Shown: one piece after another, positions 33,848 to 42,461 of the stretch
How positions within the stretch are numbered: the stretch's first letter is position 1
Layout of the letters: each line of letters begins with the position of its first letter
NCBI GenBank assembly: GCA_030430565.1
Contig: JAUIKS010000002.1
Span: forward strand, 310,001-374,000
Direction: 5' to 3'
Source of the DNA: Polyangia bacterium
Lineage (GTDB): Bacteria; Myxococcota_A; Polyangia; Nannocystales; Nannocystaceae
DNA: 64,000 nucleotides
Notes under the pieces: generated by a model
Seen by the model: the letters and a program-made list of their open reading frames with translations, nothing else
What the model was told of the DNA's origin: nothing
The model's database searches: none
Program-made: the position numbers and the translations under genes

Positions 33848-34819
33848 TCAGACGCGCTCGGCGGAGATGCAGTGCTCCAGCGCGCCGCGCAGCGATCGGA
33901 ACAGCGTCGACGCGCCCCAGCTGATCTCGAGCGTGGCGATCGTCGTCGCCACGCTCGGGCGCACCCCGGTGACCAACGCGGTCGCCCCGAGCAGGCCCAC
34001 CGCGCGCAGGATCTTCTGCAGGTGATCGGCGGTCGCGGTGTCGATCACCTCGATGCCGGTCAGGTCCAGGATCGCGAAGCGGGCCCCCGAGGCGACGACG
34101 CGCGCCAGCAGCTGCTCCGTCAGCTGCTCGGCGCGCTCGCGGTCGAACGCGCCGACGATCGGCGCGCAGACGACTCGATCCCAGACCTCGATCACGGGCG
34201 TCCCGAGCGCGGCGATCAGCGCCCGCTGACGCTCGATCACGGCGACCTTCGCCGACAGATCGTCGTTGCTCCGCTCGAGCGCCTGCTTCACGGTCTCGGT
34301 CTCGACCGCGGCGCGGGAGACCTCCGCCAGCTTCTTGCGCAGCTCGAGCTGCACGATCACTTGGTTGCCGAGCACGCGCAGCGCCTTGCTCTGCCGGGCG
34401 TCGAGCGTGCGCGGCTCGTGATCGATGACGCAGAGCGTGCCCAGCGAGTAGCCGTCCGAGGTGACCAGCGGGACGCCGGCGTAGAAGCGGACGTTGGGCG
34501 CCCCGACCACGAGCGGGTTGTCGGCGAAGCGCTCGTCGGCGAAGGCGTCCGGGACTTCGAAGATCTCGTTCTGCAGGATCGCGTGGGCGCAGAAGGCGTA
34601 CTCGCGGGGCGTCTGCGCGGCCCCGAGGCCGACGCGGGACTTGAACCACTGCCGGTGCTCGTCGATCAGGCTCACGAGCGCGATGGGGGTCTGGCACAGC
34701 TCGCTCGCCAGCTCGGTCAGCTCGTCAAAGGCTTCCTCCGCGGCGGTGTCGAGGACCTCGTAGCTGCGCAGCGCCTCGAGCCGCCCTGCCTCGTCGTCCG
34801 GGGATGGTGCGGAGAGCAT
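33848..34819 (-). CDS. GAF-STAS sensor (RsbR-like)
   Basis: The protein has 323 residues from ATG 34819. After a short acidic head ([14 protein letters not shown]), the GAF domain spans about 20-170 ([36 protein letters not shown]). A helical linker precedes the C-terminal STAS domain ([36 protein letters not shown]). This GAF-STAS form is used in stressosome-type partner-switching proteins. No partner kinase (RsbT/W) is in the window. It converges with the ABC ATPase gene. Confidence 0.88.
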   Translation of the reverse strand: MLSAPSPDDEAGRLEALRSYEVLDTAAEEAFDELTELASELCQTPIALVSLIDEHRQWFKSRVGLGAAQTPREYAFCAHAILQNEIFEVPDAFADERFADNPLVVGAPNVRFYAGVPLVTSDGYSLGTLCVIDHEPRTLDARQSKALRVLGNQVIVQLELRKKLAEVSRAAVETETVKQALERSNDDLSAKVAVIERQRALIAALGTPVIEVWDRVVCAPIVGAFDRERAEQLTEQLLARVVASGARFAILDLTGIEVIDTATADHLQKILRAVGLLGATALVTGVRPSVATTIATLEISWGASTLFRSLRGALEHCISAERV

Positions 34820-34917
34820 GCGGCCGCAACAGTACCCGAGGACAGCTTCGTGGACCCACCGTCGCGGCGCGCGCGAGCTCGCCGCGCGCGACCGCGCCCG
34901 CGCACACATGGCAAAAT

Positions 34918-34935
34918 GGTCATGTCGTCATGACC
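34918..34935. promoter_or_regulatory. GGTCATG-TCGT-CATGACC inverted repeat
   Basis: Exact 7-bp arms around TCGT lie 99 bp upstream of the GAF-STAS start and 55 bp past the DNA methyltransferase stop, so the site could regulate the former or mark the latter's end. Confidence 0.45.
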
Positions 34936-34990
34936 GCGTCCGCGTGAGGGCGTTCGCGCACCGGATCGCGCGCGCCGCGGCGCGCCGCGC

Positions 34991-37576
34991 TCACAGGCGC
35001 CACGGCTGAAACGCCGCCGGCCAGCCGCCGTGACGCGTGATCGCGGCGTCGATCTCGAGCGCGCGCGCGCGCGTCTCGTGGATCGCGTCGATCATCGCGC
35101 GCAGGGCCGCGAGCTCGCCGGGGCGCGCGGGCTGCCCGGCGCGCGCCTTGAGCCACTTGCGGACCACGCGGTGCCCCCCGATCGTGTAGGCCCACACCTC
35201 CGCGCTCACGCCGGGGATAGTGACGTGCTCGTTGAGACAGATCACCCCACCCTCGCGCCGCGGCTGAAGCATCACGGGGGCGCCCGCGCCCGCGCCCGCG
35301 TCGACGGCTGCGGGCTCGGGCGGCGCGTGCAGCCGCAGCAGCCGACGGCCGAGCGCGACGAGCTCGCGCAGCAGCGCCGGCGTCCGCGGCCGAAACACGC
35401 GCGGGAACTCGACCGCGAAGCGGGTCGCGTAGCGCGAGCGGTAGCCGCTCGAGAACACCTGGGCGTAGAGGAAGGCGAGCAGCTCGTCGGGCGCGGGCGC
35501 GCGGGCGAGCTCGAGATCCCGCGCGAACGCGCGCGTGGCCTCCTCGTGGAGGTTGGGGCGACGCGGCCCGCCGGGCTCGCGCGGCGCGAGCCACAGCGGG
35601 AACAGCCGCGACTGCGTGGTCGACTCGCCGCACTTGGCCTCGATCATGCTGCGCGCGCAGAAGAAGTGATCGGCGACCGGCGACTTGTTGGTGCGCGCCG
35701 AGACCAGCGCGACGCTGCCAGGCGCCCGCATGTGTCGCGTGACCCGCTCGGCGGTCCGCCAGACGATCGCCGGGTGGTAGAAGATCGTCCGCCGATCAAA
35801 CGGCCGGTAGAGGATCGGGCGTAGGCAGGCGCGGAGCGTGGGCTCGTCGGGGCAGTCGGCGCGCAGCCGCGCGCGCGCCCGCTCGGGGTCCCAGCCCTTC
35901 TTGGTCCGGATCCCGAGCGCGTGACAGGCCCGCGTCGCGTCGCCCGTGGCGTCGCGCAGCCGCCGGACGCGATCCAGCAGCGCCTCCGGGTCACGATCGA
36001 TGACGAAGCGGTCGCGGGCGGTCGTCAAGCCCACGCCCTGCACGGGGAACAGCGCGTCGAGGCCGAGCCCGCCGGCGTACTCCTCGTCGCGCGCGCGGTC
36101 GGTGACGGTCAGCAGGTACAGCGGCGCGCGCGGGCGCACCGGCGCGGGCTGCAGATCCGTCAGCGAGCTCGCCTCGAGCCGCGCGAGCTTGCGCGGGCGC
36201 GGGCCGTGCAGGTCGCTCGCGCGCACGCCCGCGCTGATGTCCGCCGGATCGCGACCGGGCGCGCGCGCGAACGCGGCCACGCACACGCCCTGCTGCACGC
36301 CGAACACGTTCTCGTCGCGCGCGAAGGGCCCCGCGCGCTCGCGTCGCTTGCTGTTGCCGTGCAGATCCACGAGCTCGATCGCCGAGAAGCTGTGCAGCAG
36401 GGAGCGCCGCATCCCGCGAAACGTGGGGTTGGTCAAGAAGCCGTGGTTGACGGCGAAGCCGAGCACGCCCGCGCCGCTGCCCGCGATCTCGGCCTGCGCC
36501 TGCCGCATGAACGCGACGTAGTCGTCGTTGAGCCACTTGCTCGTGCGCTCGCGCAGGGGCGCGCCGTCGATTTCGAAGTACCCCGGCGCGCCGTCGACCA
36601 GCGGTCCGCGCAGGAGCGCGCGGATCCACGGCGCGCGCTCCCCTGGCGCCGCGCGGTACGGCGGGTTACCGATGATCACCGGGCGCGCGAGGCCGGGGAA
36701 CGCCGGCTCCTGCCGCGACGCGCCCCCGTGACGCGCCCCGCCGACGCCCCACGGGCCGCGGAGCGCGTCGCGACGCAGCAGCCGCAGGCGATCGCCCGGC
36801 GCCGGCGCGACGCCGAGCTCGCTGAGCGTGGCGCTGATCCGCAGCGCCGCGACGGCCCACGCCGCCGGCAGCAGCTCGAGCCCGTAGAGCCGCGGCAGCA
36901 GGCGCTCACGCGCGAACGCTCGCCAGCGACGCGCGCGCTCGTCGGCCGCGAGCGTCGACCAACGCAGGCTGAGCCGCGCGTGCAGCATGCGGATCAGCGC
37001 GACCGGGAAGGCCGCGGCGCCGACCGCCGGATCGAGCACGCCGGGGGCTCCGCGCGGGCCATCGCATGACTCGAAGAACATATCCTCGAGACCCCGCCCC
37101 AGCGCGCGGCGGTGCAGCTCGTCGACGCCGCGCAGGACGAAGCGGACCAGCTCCGGCGGCGTGTAGTACACCCCGTGCGCGCGCCGCCCCGCCGGGTCGA
37201 TCGCGGCGAGCAGCTCCTCGTAGAGCCCGTCGTCCGTCTCGGGGCGGCCCGCCTCGCCCGCCGCGCCGCGCTCGCGCAGGCGGTCACGCGCGCGCGCGAC
37301 CGCGGGCGCGTCGGCGAGCGCGCCGGCGGCCCAGTCGAGGAAGCGGCGCAGCGTCGGCTCGAGCGCCGGCAATGATCCCAAGGTGTCCTCGAGGTCACCT
37401 CGGTCCTCGGCCAGCGCGCAGCTGCAGGCGAAGATCTGCGCGCAGGCGTCGACGCGCGCCGGCGCGGACCACCGCGCGAGATCGGCTGGGAGCACCTCCT
37501 CGGGCGCGCGCGCGAGGCCGTCACGCGCCGCCGTCACGAGCGCCGCGACCGCGCGCACCCGCCGGTCACCGCTCAC
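34991..37576 (-). CDS. N6-adenine DNA methyltransferase of ISP/PglX style
   Basis: GTG 37576 overlaps the stop of the Cys-knot lipoprotein (GTGA), giving 861 residues. GVYYTPPELVRFVL (about 140), LDPAVGAAAFPVALIRMLHA (motif I region, DPaxG-like) and the IIGNPPYRA active site give a gamma-type N6-adenine methyltransferase. Next come KWLNDDYVAFMRQAQ and VNHGFLTNPTFRGMRRSLLHSFSAIELVDLHGNSKRRE. The C-terminal RPILYRPFDRRTIFYHP is the ISP-type specificity domain. No helicase or nuclease domain is present, so it may be an orphan methyltransferase or one part of a system like Type ISP or BREX PglX. Frames extended to 37942 overlap the upstream gene and are rejected. Confidence 0.85.
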   Translation of the reverse strand: MSGDRRVRAVAALVTAARDGLARAPEEVLPADLARWSAPARVDACAQIFACSCALAEDRGDLEDTLGSLPALEPTLRRFLDWAAGALADAPAVARARDRLRERGAAGEAGRPETDDGLYEELLAAIDPAGRRAHGVYYTPPELVRFVLRGVDELHRRALGRGLEDMFFESCDGPRGAPGVLDPAVGAAAFPVALIRMLHARLSLRWSTLAADERARRWRAFARERLLPRLYGLELLPAAWAVAALRISATLSELGVAPAPGDRLRLLRRDALRGPWGVGGARHGGASRQEPAFPGLARPVIIGNPPYRAAPGERAPWIRALLRGPLVDGAPGYFEIDGAPLRERTSKWLNDDYVAFMRQAQAEIAGSGAGVLGFAVNHGFLTNPTFRGMRRSLLHSFSAIELVDLHGNSKRRERAGPFARDENVFGVQQGVCVAAFARAPGRDPADISAGVRASDLHGPRPRKLARLEASSLTDLQPAPVRPRAPLYLLTVTDRARDEEYAGGLGLDALFPVQGVGLTTARDRFVIDRDPEALLDRVRRLRDATGDATRACHALGIRTKKGWDPERARARLRADCPDEPTLRACLRPILYRPFDRRTIFYHPAIVWRTAERVTRHMRAPGSVALVSARTNKSPVADHFFCARSMIEAKCGESTTQSRLFPLWLAPREPGGPRRPNLHEEATRAFARDLELARAPAPDELLAFLYAQVFSSGYRSRYATRFAVEFPRVFRPRTPALLRELVALGRRLLRLHAPPEPAAVDAGAGAGAPVMLQPRREGGVICLNEHVTIPGVSAEVWAYTIGGHRVVRKWLKARAGQPARPGELAALRAMIDAIHETRARALEIDAAITRHGGWPAAFQPWRL

Positions 37577-38127
37577 GCGCAGGTGTGCCGCTCGGGATCG
37601 CAGACCTGGCCCCCCGCGCAGTCGCTGTCGCCGGTGCACGGCGTCCCGCGTCGACAGGTCTTCGTCACGGGGTCGCAGAAGTCGCTCTTGTCGCAGTCCC
37701 CCTGCTCGTCGCAGGGCATGGTCCCGCGGCAGGACTCGGTCTCGACGTCGCAGACCTCGCCCTCGGAGCACTCGGCGTCGTCCGAGCACGGCAGCGAGGC
37801 GTCGACGCACAGCGCCGAGTTCGGCGCGCAGAGCTGGGTCTCGAGGCAGTCGTCGTCGATCTGGCACGGCGCCGGCTCGACGCAGGACTTCGAACTCGCC
37901 GAGCACAGCTGCGTCGACGAGCAGTCGTCGTCGCTCTCGCACGGGCGCACGTAGACGCAGACGTTGTCGACCGGGTGACAGAAGTGGTCCGCGCCGCAGT
38001 CCGCCGCCTCCTGGCAGCGCTCCTCACCCGTGCCGCAGGCGCCGACGGCAGCCCCCAGCACGGCCGCGAGCAGCGACGCGAACGCCCACAGCCCAACACC
38101 CCGTCGTCCTGCGTCCGTGATGTTCAC
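37573..38127 (-). CDS. Cys-knot lipoprotein with six CxxDxDC repeats
   Basis: The protein has 184 residues from GTG 38127 (an ATG at 38142 is also in frame). The signal FASLLAAVLGAAVGAC is followed by six units such as PCESDDDCSSTQLCSASSKSCVE, with conserved Cys spacing like Dickkopf/EGF-type modules. It is surface-bound by lipid. Its stop is coupled to the DNA methyltransferase start, an unusual operon partner. Confidence 0.82.
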   Translation of the reverse strand: MNITDAGRRGVGLWAFASLLAAVLGAAVGACGTGEERCQEAADCGADHFCHPVDNVCVYVRPCESDDDCSSTQLCSASSKSCVEPAPCQIDDDCLETQLCAPNSALCVDASLPCSDDAECSEGEVCDVETESCRGTMPCDEQGDCDKSDFCDPVTKTCRRGTPCTGDSDCAGGQVCDPERHTCA

Positions 38128-38148
38128 GAACGCATAGTACACGAGCCC

Positions 38149-38760
38149 CTACATGCCGTTGGGGAATCGCGCGTGGTCCACGAGGCCGGGCGTCTCGCGA
38201 ACCGTCGTCAGCGCGCGCCCGTAGGCCAGCAGCAGCTTGACCGCGTAGTCGATGCGCTCGCGCAGGTAGCGATCGTCCTCGGAGGCCGGCTCGCCGGGGT
38301 TGAGCACCTGATTGACGTCGCGGACGATGACGTGCTCGGGGATGTAGCAGATCCGCGTGTTCTTGTAGCCGCTCGCGCGCAGCTCCGCGATCGGGTACGC
38401 GCCGTTGCGCGAGCCCGAGACGCTGACGAGCAGCCCGGCCTTGTGGGCCAGGAGGTTGTTGCCGGCGAACAAGAACAGGTTCTTGACGGCCGGCGGCGCG
38501 CAGCCGTTCCACTCGGGCGCGACCACGATGATCGCGTCGGCAGCCTGCAGCCGCCGCGACAGCGGCCCCCAGTGCGGCTCGTGCTTCTCGGGCGCGTTCC
38601 AGACATCCATGTCCCACATCGGGAGCGGGTCCACGCCGAGGTCGTGCACCACGACCTCCGCCGCGCTGTCGGCCGCCGTGACCGCCTGCGCGAGGTAGCC
38701 GGCGACCTTGGAAGACTGCGAGTTGAGGCGGTGACTGCCTGAGATAATGACGACCTGCAC
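38149..38760 (-). CDS. NADPH-dependent FMN reductase-like flavoprotein
   Basis: GTG 38760 with GGGAG upstream gives 203 residues. ISGSHRLNSQSSKVAGYL is the FMN phosphate loop, and IIVVAPEWNGCAPPAVKNLFLFAGNN is the flavodoxin-fold second loop. It belongs to the chromate/azo-reductase-like family (COG0431). The GSHRLNSQSS motif is complete. The substrate is unknown. Confidence 0.88.
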   Translation of the reverse strand: MQVVIISGSHRLNSQSSKVAGYLAQAVTAADSAAEVVVHDLGVDPLPMWDMDVWNAPEKHEPHWGPLSRRLQAADAIIVVAPEWNGCAPPAVKNLFLFAGNNLLAHKAGLLVSVSGSRNGAYPIAELRASGYKNTRICYIPEHVIVRDVNQVLNPGEPASEDDRYLRERIDYAVKLLLAYGRALTTVRETPGLVDHARFPNGM

Positions 38761-38969
38761 GTGGCGCTCTCCCTCCCGGCGCCGCCGTGAGCTGCGGTGA
38801 CCGGACGGCCTGATCAACGCCGCCGATGACAACGCTGTCAAGCGCGTGATCGCGCGGGCACATGATCGCGCGACGATCCGCGCCCGGCGTCCCGCCCTGC
38901 ACCGGCCGCGCCGGCGCTCAGCGCAGGACGCGAAGGCCGCGCGCGGCCCGGCGCCCCTACGGTGGTGGG

Positions 38970-38983
38970 TGCCCGAAAGGGCA
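38970..38983 (-). terminator. TGCCC-GAAA-GGGCA hairpin after DUF4215 gene
   Basis: A short stem closed by a GNRA-type tetraloop (GAAA) lies 14 bp past the stop at 38998. The stem and its flank (..GGTGCCCGAAAGGGCATGGTCGA) recur at 60970-60985 in a similar position. Confidence 0.5.
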
Positions 38984-38997
38984 TGGTCGAGCGGGCG

Positions 38998-39909
38998 CTA
39001 CGGCGCCGGCACGCAGCTGCCGACCTGGCACATCTCGCCGTCCTCGCAGGCCATGCCGCACTCGAGGCAGTTGTTCACGTCGTCGGTGAGGTTGGCCTCG
39101 CAGCCGTCGGCCGGGTCCAGGTTGCAGTTGGCCCAAAAGCCCGTGCACTCGACCGTGCAGGTCTCGAGGTTGCACGCGCCGTTCATCAGCGGCTCCTGCG
39201 TGTCGCACTCCTCGCCGGCGAGCGCGTTGGTGTAGTCATCCCCGCACTCGGCCGCCGAGCAGTCGGCGTCGCAGGTCTCGCTCTCGCCGCCGTCGTCGCA
39301 GCTCTCGCCCGCCGCCTCGTTGATGTACGAGTCGCCGCAGCTGGCGGTGGTGCAGCTCGCCGCGTTGCACTCGGCGGTGTCCTCGGTGCCGACGTCGCAC
39401 TGCTCGCCCGCCGCGTCGTTGGCGTTGCCGTCGCCGCACTCCACGGGCGAGCAGTCGTCATCGCAGGACGCGGTGGGGCCGCCGTCGTCGCAGCTCTCGC
39501 CCGCCGCCTCGTTGACGTACGAGTCACCGCACTCCTGGAACGTGCAGTCCGCGTCACACTCGTCGCTGTCTTCCCCGCCCGCGTCGCAGTCCTCGTCGCC
39601 GCCGACCTCACCGTCGCCGCAGACCGCCGGCGCCTCGGTGGTCGGCTCCTCGGTGGTCGGCTCCTGCGTGGTCGTGGGCTGGATCGTGGTCCCGGTCGAC
39701 CCGCCCGCGGTGGTGCCCGTCGAGCCGTCGTCCTCCGTCGTGCTGGTCTCATCCTCGGTGGTGCTCGCCGTGGTCGTGACTACGCCGTCGACGCACGCGC
39801 CCGCGGACAGGGACAAGCACAGCCCGAGCCCCGCGAGGCCGGCGACGCGACCGAAGGCCGCGAACCACGGGGAGGAAAGAGCGCCGTCAACAGTTCGACT
39901 TTTACCCAC
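38998..39909 (-). CDS. DUF4215-type Cys-rich lipoprotein
   Basis: The start at GTG 39909 is supported by AGGAGA at 7 bp, giving 303 residues. The signal LAGLGLCLSLSAGAC ends at the lipobox. A Thr/Glu-rich stalk (TTTASTTEDETSTTEDDG) is followed by repeats AVCGDGEVGGDEDCDAGG, CGDSYVNEAAGESCDDGG, CGDGNANDAAGEQCDVG and others. It ends in a CNLDPADGCEANLTDDVNNCLECG module. Surface anchoring is expected; the ligand is unknown. Confidence 0.85.
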   Translation of the reverse strand: MGKSRTVDGALSSPWFAAFGRVAGLAGLGLCLSLSAGACVDGVVTTTASTTEDETSTTEDDGSTGTTAGGSTGTTIQPTTTQEPTTEEPTTEAPAVCGDGEVGGDEDCDAGGEDSDECDADCTFQECGDSYVNEAAGESCDDGGPTASCDDDCSPVECGDGNANDAAGEQCDVGTEDTAECNAASCTTASCGDSYINEAAGESCDDGGESETCDADCSAAECGDDYTNALAGEECDTQEPLMNGACNLETCTVECTGFWANCNLDPADGCEANLTDDVNNCLECGMACEDGEMCQVGSCVPAP

Positions 39910-40155
39910 AGTAGATCTCCTAATCACCCAATCAGACAGCGCCCGCGCGCAGACGCAAACTTCAGCGGCACGATGTTCACACCGGTCCTGCGAGGACGCA
40001 AGCGAAGCGGGCGAGCGGATCGACGCGGCTCATCCACGCGGCTCGTCGGCCGTGGGCGCGCGCGAGCGCGGCGTGATCACGCGGGCGCCAGACGACCCCG
40101 GCTCCACCGGCCGCGCGGACTAATCCGCGGGCGCGTGGGCGTCGCTATCGATAGT

Positions 40156-41808
40156 ATGATCGTCACGATGCCCGCGCTCGTTTCCACGCTCTCGATCGCC
40201 CTGGCGCTTCACCCGGGAGCCGCTCCCGACCACTCGCACGGCCAGCAGCAGACCGCGCGCAGCACCACGGCGGCGCGGCAGCAAGCCGGCCAGGCGTTCA
40301 AGCGCGGCGAGTACGTCGCCGCGGCGACGCACTACGAGACGCTGTGGCAGCGCGAGCAGGAGCCGCGGGACCTGTTCAACGCCGGGCTCGCGTGGTTCGC
40401 CGCCGGCGAGCACGCCCTCGCGGTGCTCCGCTTCGAGACCTATATCGAGCTGGGCGACCGGGTCCCCTCCGAGTACGTCGCGCGGGCCGAGACCCAGCTC
40501 GCCCGCGCCAAGCAGCACACCGTCGAGGTCGCGGTCACGGTGATCCCGCCCGCGGCCTCGAAGGGCGAGGTCCGATTGCAGGGCACGCGCCAGGCGAGCG
40601 CGACCCCCGGGGGGCTGCCCTCGCGCACCCTCGAGTTCAGCCCGCCGCGCGCCTACGGGGCGGCGACCCGCGCCGTCACGACGATCCGCGTTGACCCGGG
40701 GCAGTGGCGCCTGACCCTCGAGGCGACCGGCTATCGACCCGCCTCCCGCGCGATGACGGTGCAGGCCGGACAGGGCGGCTTCACCATGGACATCGAGCTG
40801 CAGGCCGACCCGAGCCAGCCGCGCCCCGCGGCCGCCTCGGGCCGCGCCCCGAGCCCGGTCGGCGCGCCGGCGACCGAGATCATCTTCGCGCTGCCGCCCG
40901 AGACGCACGAATATGTCGAAGGGGACATCATCGTCACCGCGAGCGAGCCGGGCCGCGCGGACCTCGGCGGACAGCGCTGCACGATCCCGGTCCTGTTCCC
41001 CGAGCCGCCCGGGACCTGCTCGCTGCGCCTGGCCCCGGGGACCTGGCAGATCTCGGCGTCGGGGCCCGGCATCGACGGCTACAGCACGCTCGCGGAGCTG
41101 CGCCCCGGCGCCGCGACCCAGCGCGTCCTCCTGCCCGTTGAGCCAGCCCCGGAAGAGGGCGCCGCGCCGCCCCCCGAGCCGTCGATCATCCCGGTGCCGG
41201 AGCGCGTCAAGCTGTCGCGCAACTTCAGCATCGCCGGCACGGTCGCGGCGGTCGCCGGGCTGACCTTCACCATCGTCGGCGACATCCGCTACGGCGACGC
41301 CGAGGGTGAGACCAACACCGACGTGGCGACCCGCGACTGCGCGCGCGCCAACGCCGACGGCCTGTCCTGCCAGGCGCGGCTGATCGGCCCGATGCGCCTG
41401 CGCAGCGCGGGTCTCGGGATGTTCGGCGGCGCGGCGGGGCTGTACGCGACCGCGGCGACGATCCGCTACGACGTCAAACCCCGGGTCTGGTTCGCCGAGA
41501 TCGGGGTCGGCGCGGCGCTGACCGTCGGCGGCGCGATCTGGCTGATCGCCCGCACCCCGACGCTCGACCAGCAGATGTCCAAGCTCGACATCAACTTCGA
41601 CGACATCTCGCGGATCGGATCCCTGACGGCGGAGCGCATGGCGGGATCGCTGTTCCTCGGCGCGGGCGTCGGCCTGCTGACCGGATCGGTGACAGGCCTG
41701 ATGATCCAGCGCAAGCACCTCAACGCGAAGACCGCGACCACCCTCCGCGGGCTCACGCCCTACTGGACCCGGGGCGGCGCCGGCCTGTCGCTCAGCGGAC
41801 GGTTTTAG
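40156..41808 (+). CDS. Exported TPR/PEGA-like protein with C-terminal helices
   Basis: The protein has 550 residues from ATG 40156; MPALV 12 bp later is an alternative. A signal-like STLSIALALHPGAA is followed by TPR-like helices (GQAFKRGEYVAAATHYETLW, DLFNAGLAWFAAGEHALAVLRFETYIELG), then beta-rich PEGA-like segments (TTIRVDPGQWRLTLEATGYRP). Four hydrophobic helices lie between about 370 and 530 (FSIAGTVAAVAGLTFTIVG; GSLFLGAGVGLLTGSVTGLMI). The function is not recognised; myxobacteria have many such proteins. Confidence 0.75.
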   Translation: MIVTMPALVSTLSIALALHPGAAPDHSHGQQQTARSTTAARQQAGQAFKRGEYVAAATHYETLWQREQEPRDLFNAGLAWFAAGEHALAVLRFETYIELGDRVPSEYVARAETQLARAKQHTVEVAVTVIPPAASKGEVRLQGTRQASATPGGLPSRTLEFSPPRAYGAATRAVTTIRVDPGQWRLTLEATGYRPASRAMTVQAGQGGFTMDIELQADPSQPRPAAASGRAPSPVGAPATEIIFALPPETHEYVEGDIIVTASEPGRADLGGQRCTIPVLFPEPPGTCSLRLAPGTWQISASGPGIDGYSTLAELRPGAATQRVLLPVEPAPEEGAAPPPEPSIIPVPERVKLSRNFSIAGTVAAVAGLTFTIVGDIRYGDAEGETNTDVATRDCARANADGLSCQARLIGPMRLRSAGLGMFGGAAGLYATAATIRYDVKPRVWFAEIGVGAALTVGGAIWLIARTPTLDQQMSKLDINFDDISRIGSLTAERMAGSLFLGAGVGLLTGSVTGLMIQRKHLNAKTATTLRGLTPYWTRGGAGLSLSGRF

Positions 41809-41825
41809 TCGGGGCAAAAACAAAG

Positions 41826-41841
41826 CCGCCGCGCGCGGCGG
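41826..41841 (+). terminator. GC palindrome after the 40156-41808 gene
   Basis: CCGCCGCGCGCGGCGG is an exact 16-bp palindrome 17 bp past the stop. It is preceded by AAAAACAAAG and may be a weak terminator. Confidence 0.45.
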
Positions 41842-41987
41842 GGATATCCGAAGGTTCATGTTGTATGTGCCGCGCGCCGGCGCGACGACTCTCGACGTCC
41901 GGCTCGGGATTCGTCGCGTCCGCGCAAAGAATGACCCACGGCGCCCGCGGATTTCGAAATACACGCGCTTTGCGCACCTGTCCCAAG

Positions 41988-42011
41988 GCGCTACACCAAG
42001 AGTTGTAGCGC
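41988..42011. promoter_or_regulatory. GCGCTACA-N8-TGTAGCGC inverted repeat
   Basis: Exact 8-bp arms around CCAAGAGT end 36 bp upstream of the response regulator start at 42048. The position fits an operator or leader hairpin. Confidence 0.5.
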
Positions 42012-42047
42012 GCTGTCGCAATTACGGATCAGACGCGCGATCTCGCC

Positions 42048-42440
42048 ATGGATCCCCGGTCTCTCTCGATCTTGGTCGTCGACGACGACGCGCTGAGCCT
42101 GCGCCTGCTGTCACGTCAGCTCGATCGGCTCGGTGACCACCGCGTGGACACGGTGGCCGGCGGCCACGAGGCGCTCGATCACCTCGCAAACCGAGTCTAC
42201 GATCTCGTGCTGCTCGACCTGATCATGCCGAGGATCAACGGCATCGACGTGCTGCGCTGGATCGCCCGGCGCCCGGCGCTCGACGACATCCGCGTGATCG
42301 TGATCTCGGCCGAGGACTCGCACATCTCGCTACGGGCCGCCTGGGCCAACGGGGCGAGCGACGTGCTGCTCAAGCCGTTCTCGACCCGCACGCTCGAGCG
42401 CCGGATCTCGCGTCTCTCGGCGACGCCGATCCTGCACTGA
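42048..42440 (+). CDS. Single-domain response regulator (CheY-like)
   Basis: The protein has 130 residues and only a receiver domain. VVDDDAL carries the acidic pair D12-D13, LLDLIMP has the phospho-acceptor D57, VISAED has the Ser near 87 and LLKPF has K109. No output domain follows, so it works by protein contact or in a phosphorelay. It sits 21 bp from the convergent TlpA gene. Confidence 0.94.
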   Translation: MDPRSLSILVVDDDALSLRLLSRQLDRLGDHRVDTVAGGHEALDHLANRVYDLVLLDLIMPRINGIDVLRWIARRPALDDIRVIVISAEDSHISLRAAWANGASDVLLKPFSTRTLERRISRLSATPILH

Positions 42441-42461
42441 CGCCGGTATCACGCGCGCGCG

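Noticed and set aside
37577..37942. N-terminal extension of the DNA methyltransferase
   Set aside because: It overlaps the Cys-knot gene in another frame and is Arg-rich; the GTG at 37576 gives the 4-bp coupled overlap.
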